A model generated the notes under the pieces. That model made no database searches, had not been told where the DNA came from, and saw only the letters and a program-made list of their open reading frames with translations. From Styela clava (taxonomy: Eukaryota > Chordata > Ascidiacea > Stolidobranchia > Styelidae), in the NCBI RefSeq assembly GCF_964204865.1, contig NC_135255.1, positions 17,575,135 to 17,639,134 of the forward strand: 64,000 nt of DNA, read 5' to 3'. The translations under genes and the position numbers were made by a program. Below, in pieces: positions 50,340 through 63,198 of the stretch (positions are counted from its first letter, which is position 1; each line of letters starts with the position of its first letter).

Positions 50340-51321
50340 GTCACTTTCCTATTCGGAAAGTTACGATTTATATAATGTTTGTCATGTTTCTCCTACTACT
50401 TTGTAAGGCAAAGCGAGTACTCACCCTCGTTCCGTGTCTTTTGGAATGGGCGCGGAGCGTCAGGCACGAAGACAGCTGCAAATCTTCCATACTGCTTCCA
50501 CCGGAGTAACTTCGGAACGCACAACAATTTCACGAATTCTTTAAATGGAAGTTAGATGGGCATTGTGATGTCACAGAGCAGAGACTGCAATTAAAATGTA
50601 TTTGGTTACAGGCGAAGAGAATCTGGAATTTCTTTAACCGGTTAACTGCAGCGTGACGTTTGACGTAATATTTATTGTTTTAGCTTATTACGTCGCAATG
50701 GTTACAAATTAATTTCGAGTGATTTATCCTGGTATCTCTCAAAATTATTGACGAATCTAGATCGTTTTGTGATCCCTTGCTGCAAGAGATATGCAGCGTG
50801 CTTTGGACATATGGAAGTATTTTCGTGAAACAGTTTCCGTTATTCAATGTCACTTATGTGACAAATTTACAGTGCCCAGTGTGCAAATTCTTCTTTGAGA
50901 TATCATACGGAAAAACAGCATCAACTGCGCCACATGGAATAGACAATTTACGCTTTTACCGAAAACTGATTATGAATTTATCATTGTCCAAATTTCATAA
51001 TCAGCAATCTTGGTACTTCAATTATTTTTCACCTCTATTGGGTCTCTACAAATACAGTTAGTGATATTCTTTTAAATGAAACGCTACAGGAGATAAATTT
51101 GCGAAGACGTAATCATTTCTGACAAAATTGTACATTATAAAGATGATTTGTACCTGAGATGTCAGTCAACGGTTAAAATAAATCGTAACCTTCAACCATC
51201 CAGAATGGGTCCACCATTCCCAGCCCCACTAATTAGTATTGTAAGTGGAAACTTAATCACCGTCACCGGAACCGTTTTCATAAATTCCCAATACATTATT
51301 GCGTGAAAACACCGACCATTT

Positions 51322-51508
51322 ATCGCTTCTTCGGCCTATTGGCTAAGATCAAGTGTAGTAACTGTTCTATTCAGATTAATACCTGAATCGTGGGGTACTC
51401 CCCCACTCTTGTATTAATTTGATTTTTGCGACGACGAGAGCGAGGGTTCGGCTTGCCACTCCGCTCTCACCGGTCGGCTTGGCGTTGCACTACAGCCTTG
51501 ACTGGCCC
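51322..51508 (+). ncRNA. U2: U2 snRNA, consensus copy
   Basis: Consensus. PSE at 51257-51274. Confidence 0.95.
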
Positions 51509-52490
51509 GTCACTTTCCTATTCGGAAAGTTACGATTTATATAATGTTTGTCATGTTTCTCCTACTACTTTGTAAGGCAAAGCGAGTACTCACCCTCGTT
51601 CCGTGTCTTTTGGAATGGGCGCGGAGCGTCAGGCACGAAGACAGCTGCAAATCTTCCATACTGCTTCCACCGGAGTAACTTCGGAACGCACAACAATTTC
51701 ACGAATTCTTTAAATGGAAGTTAGATGGGCATTGTGATGTCACAGAGCAGAGACTGCAATTAAAATGTATTTGGTTACAGGCGAAGAGAATCTGGAATTT
51801 CTTTAACCGGTTAACTGCAGCGTGACGTTTGACGTAATATTTATTGTTTTAGCTTATTACGTCGCAATGGTTACAAATTAATTTCGAGTGATTTATCCTG
51901 GTATCTCTCAAAATTATTGACGAATCTAGATCGTTTTGTGATCCCTTGCTGCAAGAGATATGCAGCGTGCTTTGGACATATGGAAGTATTTTCGTGAAAC
52001 AGTTTCCGTTATTCAATGTCACTTATGTGACAAATTTACAGTGCCCAGTGTGCAAATTCTTCTTTGAGATATCATACGGAAAAACAGCATCAACTGCGCC
52101 ACATGGAATAGACAATTTACGCTTTTACCGAAAACTGATTATGAATTTATCATTGTCCAAATTTCATAATCAGCAATCTTGGTACTTCAATTATTTTTCA
52201 CCTCTATTGGGTCTCTACAAATACAGTTAGTGATATTCTTTTAAATGAAACGCTACAGGAGATAAATTTGCGAAGACGTAATCATTTCTGACAAAATTGT
52301 ACATTATAAAGATGATTTGTACCTGAGATGTCAGTCAACGGTTAAAATAAATCGTAACCTTCAACCATCCAGAATGGGTCCACCATTCCCAGCCCCACTA
52401 ATTAGTATTGTAAGTGGAAACTTAATCACCGTCACCGGAACCGTTTTCATAAATTCCCAATACATTATTGCGTGAAAACACCGACCATTT

Positions 52491-52677
52491 ATCGCTTCTT
52501 CGGCCTATTGGCTAAGATCAAGTGTAGTAACTGTTCTATTCAGATTAATACCTGAATCGTGGGGTACTCCCCCACTCTTGTATTAATTTGATTTTTGCGA
52601 CGACGAGAGCGAGGGTTCGGCTTGCCACTCCGCTCTCACCGGTCGGCTTGGCGTTGCACTACAGCCTTGACTGGCCC
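52491..52677 (+). ncRNA. U2: U2 snRNA, consensus copy
   Basis: Consensus. PSE at 52426-52443. Confidence 0.95.
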
Positions 52678-53659
52678 GTCACTTTCCTATTCGGAAAGTT
52701 ACGATTTATATAATGTTTGTCATGTTTCTCCTACTACTTTGTAAGGCAAAGCGAGTACTCACCCTCGTTCCGTGTCTTTTGGAATGGGCGCGGAGCGTCA
52801 GGCACGAAGACAGCTGCAAATCTTCCATACTGCTTCCACCGGAGTAACTTCGGAACGCACAACAATTTCACGAATTCTTTAAATGGAAGTTAGATGGGCA
52901 TTGTGATGTCACAGAGCAGAGACTGCAATTAAAATGTATTTGGTTACAGGCGAAGAGAATCTGGAATTTCTTTAACCGGTTAACTGCAGCGTGACGTTTG
53001 ACGTAATATTTATTGTTTTAGCTTATTACGTCGCAATGGTTACAAATTAATTTCGAGTGATTTATCCTGGTATCTCTCAAAATTATTGACGAATCTAGAT
53101 CGTTTTGTGATCCCTTGCTGCAAGAGATATGCAGCGTGCTTTGGACATATGGAAGTATTTTCGTGAAACAGTTTCCGTTATTCAATGTCACTTATGTGAC
53201 AAATTTACAGTGCCCAGTGTGCAAATTCTTCTTTGAGATATCATACGGAAAAACAGCATCAACTGCGCCACATGGAATAGACAATTTACGCTTTTACCGA
53301 AAACTGATTATGAATTTATCATTGTCCAATTTTCATAATCAGCAATCTTGGTACTTCAATTATTTTTCACCTCTATTGGGTCTCTACAAATACAGTTAGT
53401 GATATTCTTTTAAATGAAACGCTACAGGAGATAAATTTGCGAAGACGTAATCATTTCTGACAAAATTGTACATTATAAAGATGATTTGTACCTGAGATGT
53501 CAGTCAACGGTTAAAATAAATCGTAACCTTCAACCATCCAGAATGGGTCCACCATTCCCAGCCCCACTAATTAGTATTGTAAGTGGAAACTTAATCACCG
53601 TCACCGGAACCGTTTTCATAAATTCCCAATACATTATTGCGTGAAAACACCGACCATTT

Positions 53660-53846
53660 ATCGCTTCTTCGGCCTATTGGCTAAGATCAAGTGTAGTAAC
53701 TGTTCTATTCAGATTAATACCTGAATCGTGGGGTACTCCCCCACTCTTGTATTAATTTGATTTTTGCGACGACGAGAGCGAGGGTTCGGCTTGCCACTCC
53801 GCTCTCACCGGTCGGCTTGGCGTTGCACTACAGCCTTGACTGGCCC
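53660..53846 (+). ncRNA. U2: U2 snRNA, consensus copy
   Basis: Consensus. PSE at 53595-53612. Confidence 0.95.
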
Positions 53847-54828
53847 GTCACTTTCCTATTCGGAAAGTTACGATTTATATAATGTTTGTCATGTTTCTCC
53901 TACTACTTTGTAAGGCAAAGCGAGTACTCACCCTCGTTCCGTGTCTTTTGGAATGGGCGCGGAGCGTCAGGCACGAAGACAGCTGCAAATCTTCCATACT
54001 GCTTCCACCGGAGTAACTTCGGAACGCACAACAATTTCACGAATTCTTTAAATGGAAGTTAGATGGGCATTGTGATGTCACAGAGCAGAGACTGCAATTA
54101 AAATGTATTTGGTTACAGGCGAAGAGAATCTGGAATTTCTTTAACCGGTTAACTGCAGCGTGACGTTTGACGTAATATTTATTGTTTTAGCTTATTACGT
54201 CGCAATGGTTACAAATTAATTTCGAGTGATTTATCCTGGTATCTCTCAAAATTATTGACGAATCTAGATCGTTTTGTGATCCCTTGCTGCAAGAGATATG
54301 CAGCGTGCTTTGGACATATGGAAGTATTTTCGTGAAACAGTTTCCGTTATTCAATGTCACTTATGTGACAAATTTACAGTGCCCAGTGTGCAAATTCTTC
54401 TTTGAGATATCATACGGAAAAACAGCATCAACTGCGCCACATGGAATAGACAATTTACGCTTTTACCGAAAACTGATTATGAATTTATCATTGTCCAAAT
54501 TTCATAATCAGCAATCTTGGTACTTCAATTATTTTTCACCTCTATTGGGTCTCTACAAATACAGTTAGTGATATTCTTTTAAATGAAACGCTACAGGAGA
54601 TAAATTTGCGAAGACGTAATCATTTCTGACAAAATTGTACATTATAAAGATGATTTGTACCTGAGATGTCAGTCAACGGTTAAAATAAATCGTAACCTTC
54701 AACCATCCAGAATGGGTCCACCATTCCCAGCCCCACTAATTAGTATTGTAAGTGGAAACTTAATCACCGTCACCGGAACCGTTTTCATAAATTCCCAATA
54801 CATTATTGCGTGAAAACACCGACCATTT

Positions 54829-55015
54829 ATCGCTTCTTCGGCCTATTGGCTAAGATCAAGTGTAGTAACTGTTCTATTCAGATTAATACCTGAATCGTGG
54901 GGTACTCCCCCACTCTTGTATTAATTTGATTTTTGCGACGACGAGAGCGAGGGTTCGGCTTGCCACTCCGCTCTCACCGGTCGGCTTGGCGTTGCACTAC
55001 AGCCTTGACTGGCCC
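54829..55015 (+). ncRNA. U2: U2 snRNA, consensus copy
   Basis: Consensus. PSE at 54764-54781. Confidence 0.95.
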
Positions 55016-55997
55016 GTCACTTTCCTATTCGGAAAGTTACGATTTATATAATGTTTGTCATGTTTCTCCTACTACTTTGTAAGGCAAAGCGAGTACTCAC
55101 CCTCGTTCCGTGTCTTTTGGAATGGGCGCGGAGCGTCAGGCACGAAGACAGCTGCAAATCTTCCATACTGCTTCCACCGGAGTAACTTCGGAACGCACAA
55201 CAATTTCACGAATTCTTTAAATGGAAGTTAGATGGGCATTGTGATGTCACAGAGCAAAGACTGCAATTAAAATGTATTTGGTTACAGGCGAAGAGAATCT
55301 GGAATTTCTTTAACCGGTTAACTGCAGCGTGACGTTTGACGTAATATTTATTGTTTTAGCTTATTACGTCGCAATGGTTACAAATTAATTTCGAGTGATT
55401 TATCCTGGTATCTCTCAAAATTATTGACGAATCTAGATCGTTTTGTGATCCCTTGCTGCAAGAGATATGCAGCGTGCTTTGGACATATGGAAGTATTTTC
55501 GTGAAACAGTTTCCGTTATTCAATGTCACTTATGTGACAAATTTACAGTGCCCAGTGTGCAAATTCTTCTTTGAGATATCATACGGAAAAACAGCATCAA
55601 CTGCGCCACATGGAATAGACAATTTACGCTTTTACCGAAAACTGATTATGAATTTATCATTGTCCAAATTTCATAATCAGCAATCTTGGTACTTCAATTA
55701 TTTTTCACCTCTATTGGGTCTCTACAAATACAGTTAGTGATATTCTTTTAAATGAAACGCTACAGGAGATAAATTTGCGAAGACGTAATCATTTCTGACA
55801 AAATTGTACATTATAAAGATGATTTGTACCTGAGATGTCAGTCAACGGTTAAAATAAATCGTAACCTTCAACCATCCAGAATGGGTCCACCATTCCCAGC
55901 CCCACTAATTAGTATTGTAAGTGGAAACTTAATCACCGTCACCGGAACCGTTTTCATAAATTCCCAATACATTATTGCGTGAAAACACCGACCATTT

Positions 55998-56184
55998 ATC
56001 GCTTCTTCGGCCTATTGGCTAAGATCAAGTGTAGTAACTGTTCTATTCAGATTAATACCTGAATCGTGGGGTACTCCCCCACTCTTGTATTAATTTGATT
56101 TTTGCGACGACGAGAGCGAGGGTTCGGCTTGCCACTCCGCTCTCACCGGTCGGCTTGGCGTTGCACTACAGCCTTGACTGGCCC
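55998..56184 (+). ncRNA. U2: U2 snRNA, consensus copy
   Basis: Consensus. PSE at 55933-55950. Confidence 0.95.
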
Positions 56185-57166
56185 GTCACTTTCCTATTCG
56201 GAAAGTTACGATTTATATAATGTTTGTCATGTTTCTCCTACTACTTTGTAAGGCAAAGCGAGTACTCACCCTCGTTCCGTGTCTTTTGGAATGGGCGCGG
56301 AGCGTCAGGCACGAAGACAGCTGCAAATCTTCCATACTGCTTCCACCGGAGTAACTTCGGAACGCACAACAATTTCACGAATTCTTTAAATGGAAGTTAG
56401 ATGGGCATTGTGATGTCACAGAGCAGAGACTGCAATTAAAATGTATTTGGTTACAGGCGAAGAGAATCTGGAATTTCTTTAACCGGTTAACTGCAGCGTG
56501 ACGTTTGACGTAATATTTATTGTTTTAGCTTATTACGTCGCAATGGTTACAAATTAATTTCGAGTGATTTATCCTGGTATCTCTCAAAATTATTGACGAA
56601 TCTAGATCGTTTTGTGATCCCTTGCTGCAAGAGATATGCAGCGTGCTTTGGACATATGGAAGTATTTTCGTGAAACAGTTTCCGTTATTCAATGTCACTT
56701 ATGTGACAAATTTACAGTGCCCAGTGTGCAAATTCTTCTTTGAGATATCATACGGAAAAACAGCATCAACTGCGCCACATGGAATAGACAATTTACGCTT
56801 TTACCGAAAACTGATTATGAATTTATCATTGTCCAATTTTCATAATCAGCAATCTTGGTACTTCAATTATTTTTCACCTCTATTGGGTCTCTACAAATAC
56901 AGTTAGTGATATTCTTTTAAATGAAACGCTACAGGAGATAAATTTGCGAAGACGTAATCATTTCTGACAAAATTGTACATTATAAAGATGATTTGTTCCT
57001 GAGATGTCAGTCAACGGTTAAAATAAATCGTAACCTTCAACCATCCAGAATGGGTCCACCATTCCCAGCCCCACTAATTAGTATTGTAAGTGGAAACTTA
57101 ATCACCGTCACCGGAACCGTTTTCATAAATTCCCAATACATTATTGCGTGAAAACACCGACCATTT

Positions 57167-57353
57167 ATCGCTTCTTCGGCCTATTGGCTAAGATCAAGTG
57201 TAGTAACTGTTCTATTCAGATTAATACCTGAATCGTGGGGTACTCCCCCACTCTTGTATTAATTTGATTTTTGCGACGACGAGAGCGAGGGTTCGGCTTG
57301 CCACTCCGCTCTCACCGGTCGGCTTGGCGTTGCACTACAGCCTTGACTGGCCC
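57167..57353 (+). ncRNA. U2: U2 snRNA, consensus copy
   Basis: Consensus. PSE at 57102-57119. Confidence 0.95.
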
Positions 57354-58335
57354 GTCACTTTCCTATTCGGAAAGTTACGATTTATATAATGTTTGTCATG
57401 TTTCTCCTACTACTTTGTAAGGCAAAGCGAGTACTCACCCTCGTTCCGTGTCTTTTGGAATGGGCGCGGAGCGTCAGGCACGAAGACAGCTGCAAATCTT
57501 CCATACTGCTTCCACCGGAGTAACTTCGGAACGCACAACAATTTCACGAATTCTTTAAATGGAAGTTAGATGGGCATTGTGATGTCACAGAGCAGAGACT
57601 GCAATTAAAATGTATTTGGTTACAGGCGAAGAGAATCTGGAATTTCTTTAACCGGTTAACTGCAGCGTGACGTTTGACGTAATATTTATTGTTTTAGCTT
57701 ATTACGTCGCAATGGTTACAAATTAATTTCGAGTGATTTATCCTGGTATCTCTCAAAATTATTGACGAATCTAGATCGTTTTGTGATCCCTTGCTGCAAG
57801 AGATATGCAGCGTGCTTTGGACATATGGAAGTATTTTCGTGAAACAGTTTCCGTTATTCAATGTCACTTATGTGACAAATTTACAGTGCCCAGTGTGCAA
57901 ATTCTTCTTTGAGATATCATACGGAAAAACAGCATCAACTGCGCCACATGGAATAGACAATTTACGCTTTTACCGAAAACTGATTATGAATTTATCATTG
58001 TCTAAATTTCATAATCAGCAATCTTGGTACTTCAATTATTTTTCACCTCTATTGGGTCTCTACAAATACAGTTAGTGATATTCTTTTAAATGAAACGCTA
58101 CAGGAGATAAATTTGCGAAGACGTAATCATTTCTGACAAAATTGTACATTATAAAGATGATTTGTACCTGAGATGTCAGTCAACGGTTAAAATAAATCGT
58201 AACCTTCAACCATCCAGAATGGGTCCACCATTCCCAGCCCCACTAATTAGTATTGTAAGTGGAAACTCAATCACCGTCACCGGAACCGTTTTCATAAATT
58301 CCCAATACATTATTGCGTGAAAACACCGACCATTT

Positions 58336-58522
58336 ATCGCTTCTTCGGCCTATTGGCTAAGATCAAGTGTAGTAACTGTTCTATTCAGATTAATACCTGA
58401 ATCGTGGGGTACTCCCCCACTCTTGTATTAATTTGATTTTTGCGACGACGAGAGCGAGGGTTCGGCTTGCCACTCCGCTCTCACCGGTCGGCTTGGCGTT
58501 GCACTACAGCCTTGACTGGCCC
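58336..58522 (+). ncRNA. U2: U2 snRNA, consensus copy
   Basis: Consensus. PSE at 58271-58288; C at 58267 lies just before it. Confidence 0.95.
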
Positions 58523-59504
58523 GTCACTTTCCTATTCGGAAAGTTACGATTTATATAATGTTTGTCATGTTTCTCCTACTACTTTGTAAGGCAAAGCGAG
58601 TACTCACCCTCGTTCCGTGTCTTTTGGAATGGGCGCGGAGCGTCAGGCACGAAGACAGCTGCAAATCTTCCATACTGCTTCCACCGGAGTAACTTCGGAA
58701 CGCACAACAATTTCACGAATTCTTTAAATGGAAGTTAGATGGGCATTGTGATGTCACAGAGCAGAGACTGCAATTAAAATGTATTTGGTTACAGGCGAAG
58801 AGAATCTGGAATTTCTTTAACCGGTTAACTGCAGCGTGACGTTTGACGTAATATTTATTGTTTTAGCTTATTACGTCGCAATGGTTACAAATTAATTTCG
58901 AGTGATTTATCCTGGTATCTCTCAAAATTATTGACGAATCTAGATCGTTTTGTGATCCCTTGCTGCAAGAGATATGCAGCGTGCTTTGGACATATGGAAG
59001 TATTTTCGTGAAACAGTTTCCGTTATTCAATGTCACTTATGTGACAAATTTACAGTGCCCAGTGTGCAAATTCTTCTTTGAGATATCATACGGAAAAACA
59101 GCATCAACTGCGCCACATGGAATAGACAATTTACGCTTTTACCGAAAACTGATTATGAATTTATCATTGTCCAATTTTCATAATCAGCAATCTTGGTACT
59201 TCAATTATTTTTCACCTCTATTGGGTCTCTACAAATACAGTTAGTGATATTCTTTTAAATGAAACGCTACAGGAGATAAATTTGCGAAGACGTAATCATT
59301 TCTGACAAAATTGTACATTATAAAGATGATTTGTTCCTGAGATGTCAGTCAACGGTTAAAATAAATCGTAACCTTCAACCATCCAGAATGGGTCCACCAT
59401 TCCCAGCCCCACTAATTAGTATTGTAAGTGGAAACTTAATCACCGTCACCGGAACCGTTTTCATAAATTCCCAATACATTATTGCGTGAAAACACCGACC
59501 ATTT

Positions 59505-59691
59505 ATCGCTTCTTCGGCCTATTGGCTAAGATCAAGTGTAGTAACTGTTCTATCCAGATTAATACCTGAATCGTGGGGTACTCCCCCACTCTTGTATTAA
59601 TTTGATTTTTGCGACGACGAGAGCGAGGGTTCGGCTTGCCACTCCGCTCTCACCGGTCGGCTTGGCGTTGCACTACAGCCTTGACTGGCCC
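59505..59691 (+). ncRNA. U2: U2 snRNA, variant in stem IIa
   Basis: C replaces T at 59554 (nt 50), breaking a U-A pair inside stem IIa. The copy three units on has the same change. PSE at 59440-59457. Confidence 0.94.
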
Positions 59692-60673
59692 GTCACTTTC
59701 CTATTCGGAAAGTTACGATTTATATAATGTTTGTCATGTTTCTCCTACTACTTTGTAAGGCAAAGCGAGTACTCACCCTCGTTCCGTGTCTTTTGGAATG
59801 GGCGCGGAGCGTCAGGCACGAAGACAGCTGCAAATCTTCCATACTGCTTCCACCGGAGTAACTTCGGAACGCACAACAATTTCACGAATTCTTTAAATGG
59901 AAGTTAGATGGGCATTGTGATGTCACAGAGCAGAGACTGCAATTAAAATGTATTTGGTTACAGGCGAAGAGAATCTGGAATTTCTTTAACCGGTTAACTG
60001 CAGCGTGACGTTTGACGTAATATTTATTGTTTTAGCTTATTACGTCGCAATGGTTACAAATTAATTTCGAGTGATTTATCCTGGTATCTCTCAAAATTAT
60101 TGACGAATCTAGATCGTTTTGTGATCCCTTGCTGCAAGAGATATGCAGCGTGCTTTGGACATATGGAAGTATTTTCGTGAAACAGTTTCCGTTATTCAAT
60201 GTCACTTATGTGACAAATTTACAGTGCCCAGTGTGCAAATTCTTCTTTGAGATATCATACGGAAAAACAGCATCAACTGCGCCACATGGAATAGACAATT
60301 TACGCTTTTACCGAAAACTGATTATGAATTTATCATTGTCCAATTTTCATAATCAGCAATCTTGGTACTTCAATTATTTTTCACCTCTATTGGGTCTCTA
60401 CAAATACAGTTAGTGATATTCTTTTAAATGAAACGCTACAGGAAATAAATTTGCGAAGACGTAATCATTTCTGACAAAATTGTACATTATAAAGATGATT
60501 TGTACCTGAGATGTCAGTCAACGGTTAAAATAAATCGTAACCTTCAACCATCCAGAATGGGTCCACCATTCCCAGCCCCACTAATTAGTATTGTAAGTGG
60601 AAACTTAATCACCGTCACCGGAACCGTTTTCATAAATTCCCAATACATTATTGCGTGAAAACACCGACCATTT

Positions 60674-60860
60674 ATCGCTTCTTCGGCCTATTGGCTAAGA
60701 TCAAGTGTAGTAACTGTTCTATTCAGATTAATACCTGAATCGTGGGGTACTCCCCCACTCTTGTATTAATTTGATTTTTGCGACGACGAGAGCGAGGGTT
60801 CGGCTTGCCACTCCGCTCTCACCGGTCGGCTTGGCGTTGCACTACAGCCTTGACTGGCCC
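60674..60860 (+). ncRNA. U2: U2 snRNA, consensus copy
   Basis: Consensus. PSE at 60609-60626. Confidence 0.95.
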
Positions 60861-61842
60861 GTCACTTTCCTATTCGGAAAGTTACGATTTATATAATGTT
60901 TGTCATGTTTCTCCTACTACTTTGTAAGGCAAAGCGAGTACTCACCCTCGTTCCGTGTCTTTTGGAATGGGCGCGGAGCGTCAGGCACGAAGACAGCTGC
61001 AAATCTTCCATACTGCTTCCACCGGAGTAACTTCGGAACGCACAACAATTTCACGAATTCTTTAAATGGAAGTTAGATGGGCATTGTGATGTCACAGAGC
61101 AGAGACTGCAATTAAAATGTATTTGGTTACAGGCGAAGAGAATCTGGAATTTCTTTAACCGGTTAACTGCAGCGTGACGTTTGACGTAATATTTATTGTT
61201 TTAGCTTATTACGTCGCAATGGTTACAAATTAATTTCGAGTGATTTATCCTGGTATCTCTCAAAATTATTGACGAATCTAGATCGTTTTGTGATCCCTTG
61301 CTGCAAGAGATATGCAGCGTGCTTTGGACATATGGAAGTATTTTCGTGAAACAGTTTCCGTTATTCAATGTCACTTATGTGACAAATTTACAGTGCCCAG
61401 TGGGCAAATTCTTCTTTGAGATATCATACGGAAAAACAGCATCAACTGCGCCACATGGAATAGACAATTTACGCTTTTACCGAAAACTGATTATGAATTT
61501 ATCATTGTCCAATTTTCATAATCAGCAATCTTGGTACTTCAATTATTTTTCACCTCTATTGGGTCTCTACAAATACAGTTAGTGATATTCTTTTAAATGA
61601 AACGCTACAGGAGATAAATTTGCGAAGACGTAATCATTTCTGACAAAATTGTACATTATAAAGATGATTTGTACCTGAGATGTCAGTCAACGGTTAAAAT
61701 AAATCGTAACCTTCAACCATCCAGAATGGGTCCACCATTCCCAGCCCCACTAATTAGTATTGTAAGTGGAAACTTAATCACCGTCACCGGAACCGTTTTC
61801 ATAAATTCCCAATACATTATTGCGTGAAAACACCGACCATTT

Positions 61843-62029
61843 ATCGCTTCTTCGGCCTATTGGCTAAGATCAAGTGTAGTAACTGTTCTATTCAGATTAA
61901 TACCTGAATCGTGGGGTACTCCCCCACTCTTGTATTAATTTGATTTTTGCGACGACGAGAGCGAGGGTTCGGCTTGCCACTCCGCTCTCACCGGTCGGCT
62001 TGGCGTTGCACTACAGCCTTGACTGGCCC
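61843..62029 (+). ncRNA. U2: U2 snRNA, consensus copy
   Basis: Consensus. PSE at 61778-61795. Confidence 0.95.
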
Positions 62030-63011
62030 GTCACTTTCCTATTCGGAAAGTTACGATTTATATAATGTTTGTCATGTTTCTCCTACTACTTTGTAAGGCA
62101 AAGCGAGTACTCACCCTCGTTCCGTGTCTTTTGGAATGGGCGCGGAGCGTCAGGCACGAAGACAGCTGCAAATCTTCCATACTGCTTCCACCGGAGTAAC
62201 TTCGGAACGCACAACAATTTCACGAATTCTTTAAATGGAAGTTAGATGGGCATTGTGATGTCACAGAGCAGAGACTGCAATTAAAATGTATTTGGTTACA
62301 GGCGAAGAGAATCTGGAATTTCTTTAACCGGTTAACTGCAGCGTGACGTTTGGCGTAATATTTATTGTTTTAGCTTATTACGTCGCAATGGTTACAAATT
62401 AATTTCGAGTGATTTATCCTGGTATCTCTCAAAATTATTGACGAATCTAGATCGTTTTGTGATCCCTTGCTGCAAGAGATATGCAGCGTGCTTTGGACAA
62501 ATGGAAGTATTTTCGTGAAACAGTTTCCGTTATTCAATGTCACTTATGTGACAAATTTACAGTGCCCAGTGTGCAAATTCTTCTTTGAGATATCATACGG
62601 AAAAACAGCATCAACTGCGCCACATGGAATAGACAATTTACGCTTTTACCGAAAACTGATTATGAATTTATCATTGTCCAAATTTCATAATCAGCAATCT
62701 TGGTACTTCAATTATTTTTCACCTCTATTGGGTCTCTACAAATACAGTTAGTGATATTCTTTTAAATGAAACGCTACAGGAGATAAATTTGCGAAGACGT
62801 AATCATTTCTGACAAAATTGTACATTATAAAGATGATTTGTTCCTGAGATGTCAGTCAACGGTTAAAATAAATCGTAACCTTCAACCATCCAGAATGGGT
62901 CCACCATTCCCAGCCCCACTAATTAGTATTGTAAGTGGAAACTTAATCACCGTCACCGGAACCGTTTTCATAAATTCCCAATACATTATTGCGTGAAAAC
63001 ACCGACCATTT

Positions 63012-63198
63012 ATCGCTTCTTCGGCCTATTGGCTAAGATCAAGTGTAGTAACTGTTCTATCCAGATTAATACCTGAATCGTGGGGTACTCCCCCACTCTT
63101 GTATTAATTTGATTTTTGCGACGACGAGAGCGAGGGTTCGGCTTGCCACTCCGCTCTCACCGGTCGGCTTGGCGTTGCACTACAGCCTTGACTGGCCC
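63012..63198 (+). ncRNA. U2: U2 snRNA, variant in stem IIa
   Basis: C at 63061 (nt 50), as at 59554. Last complete U2 in the window. PSE at 62947-62964. Confidence 0.94.
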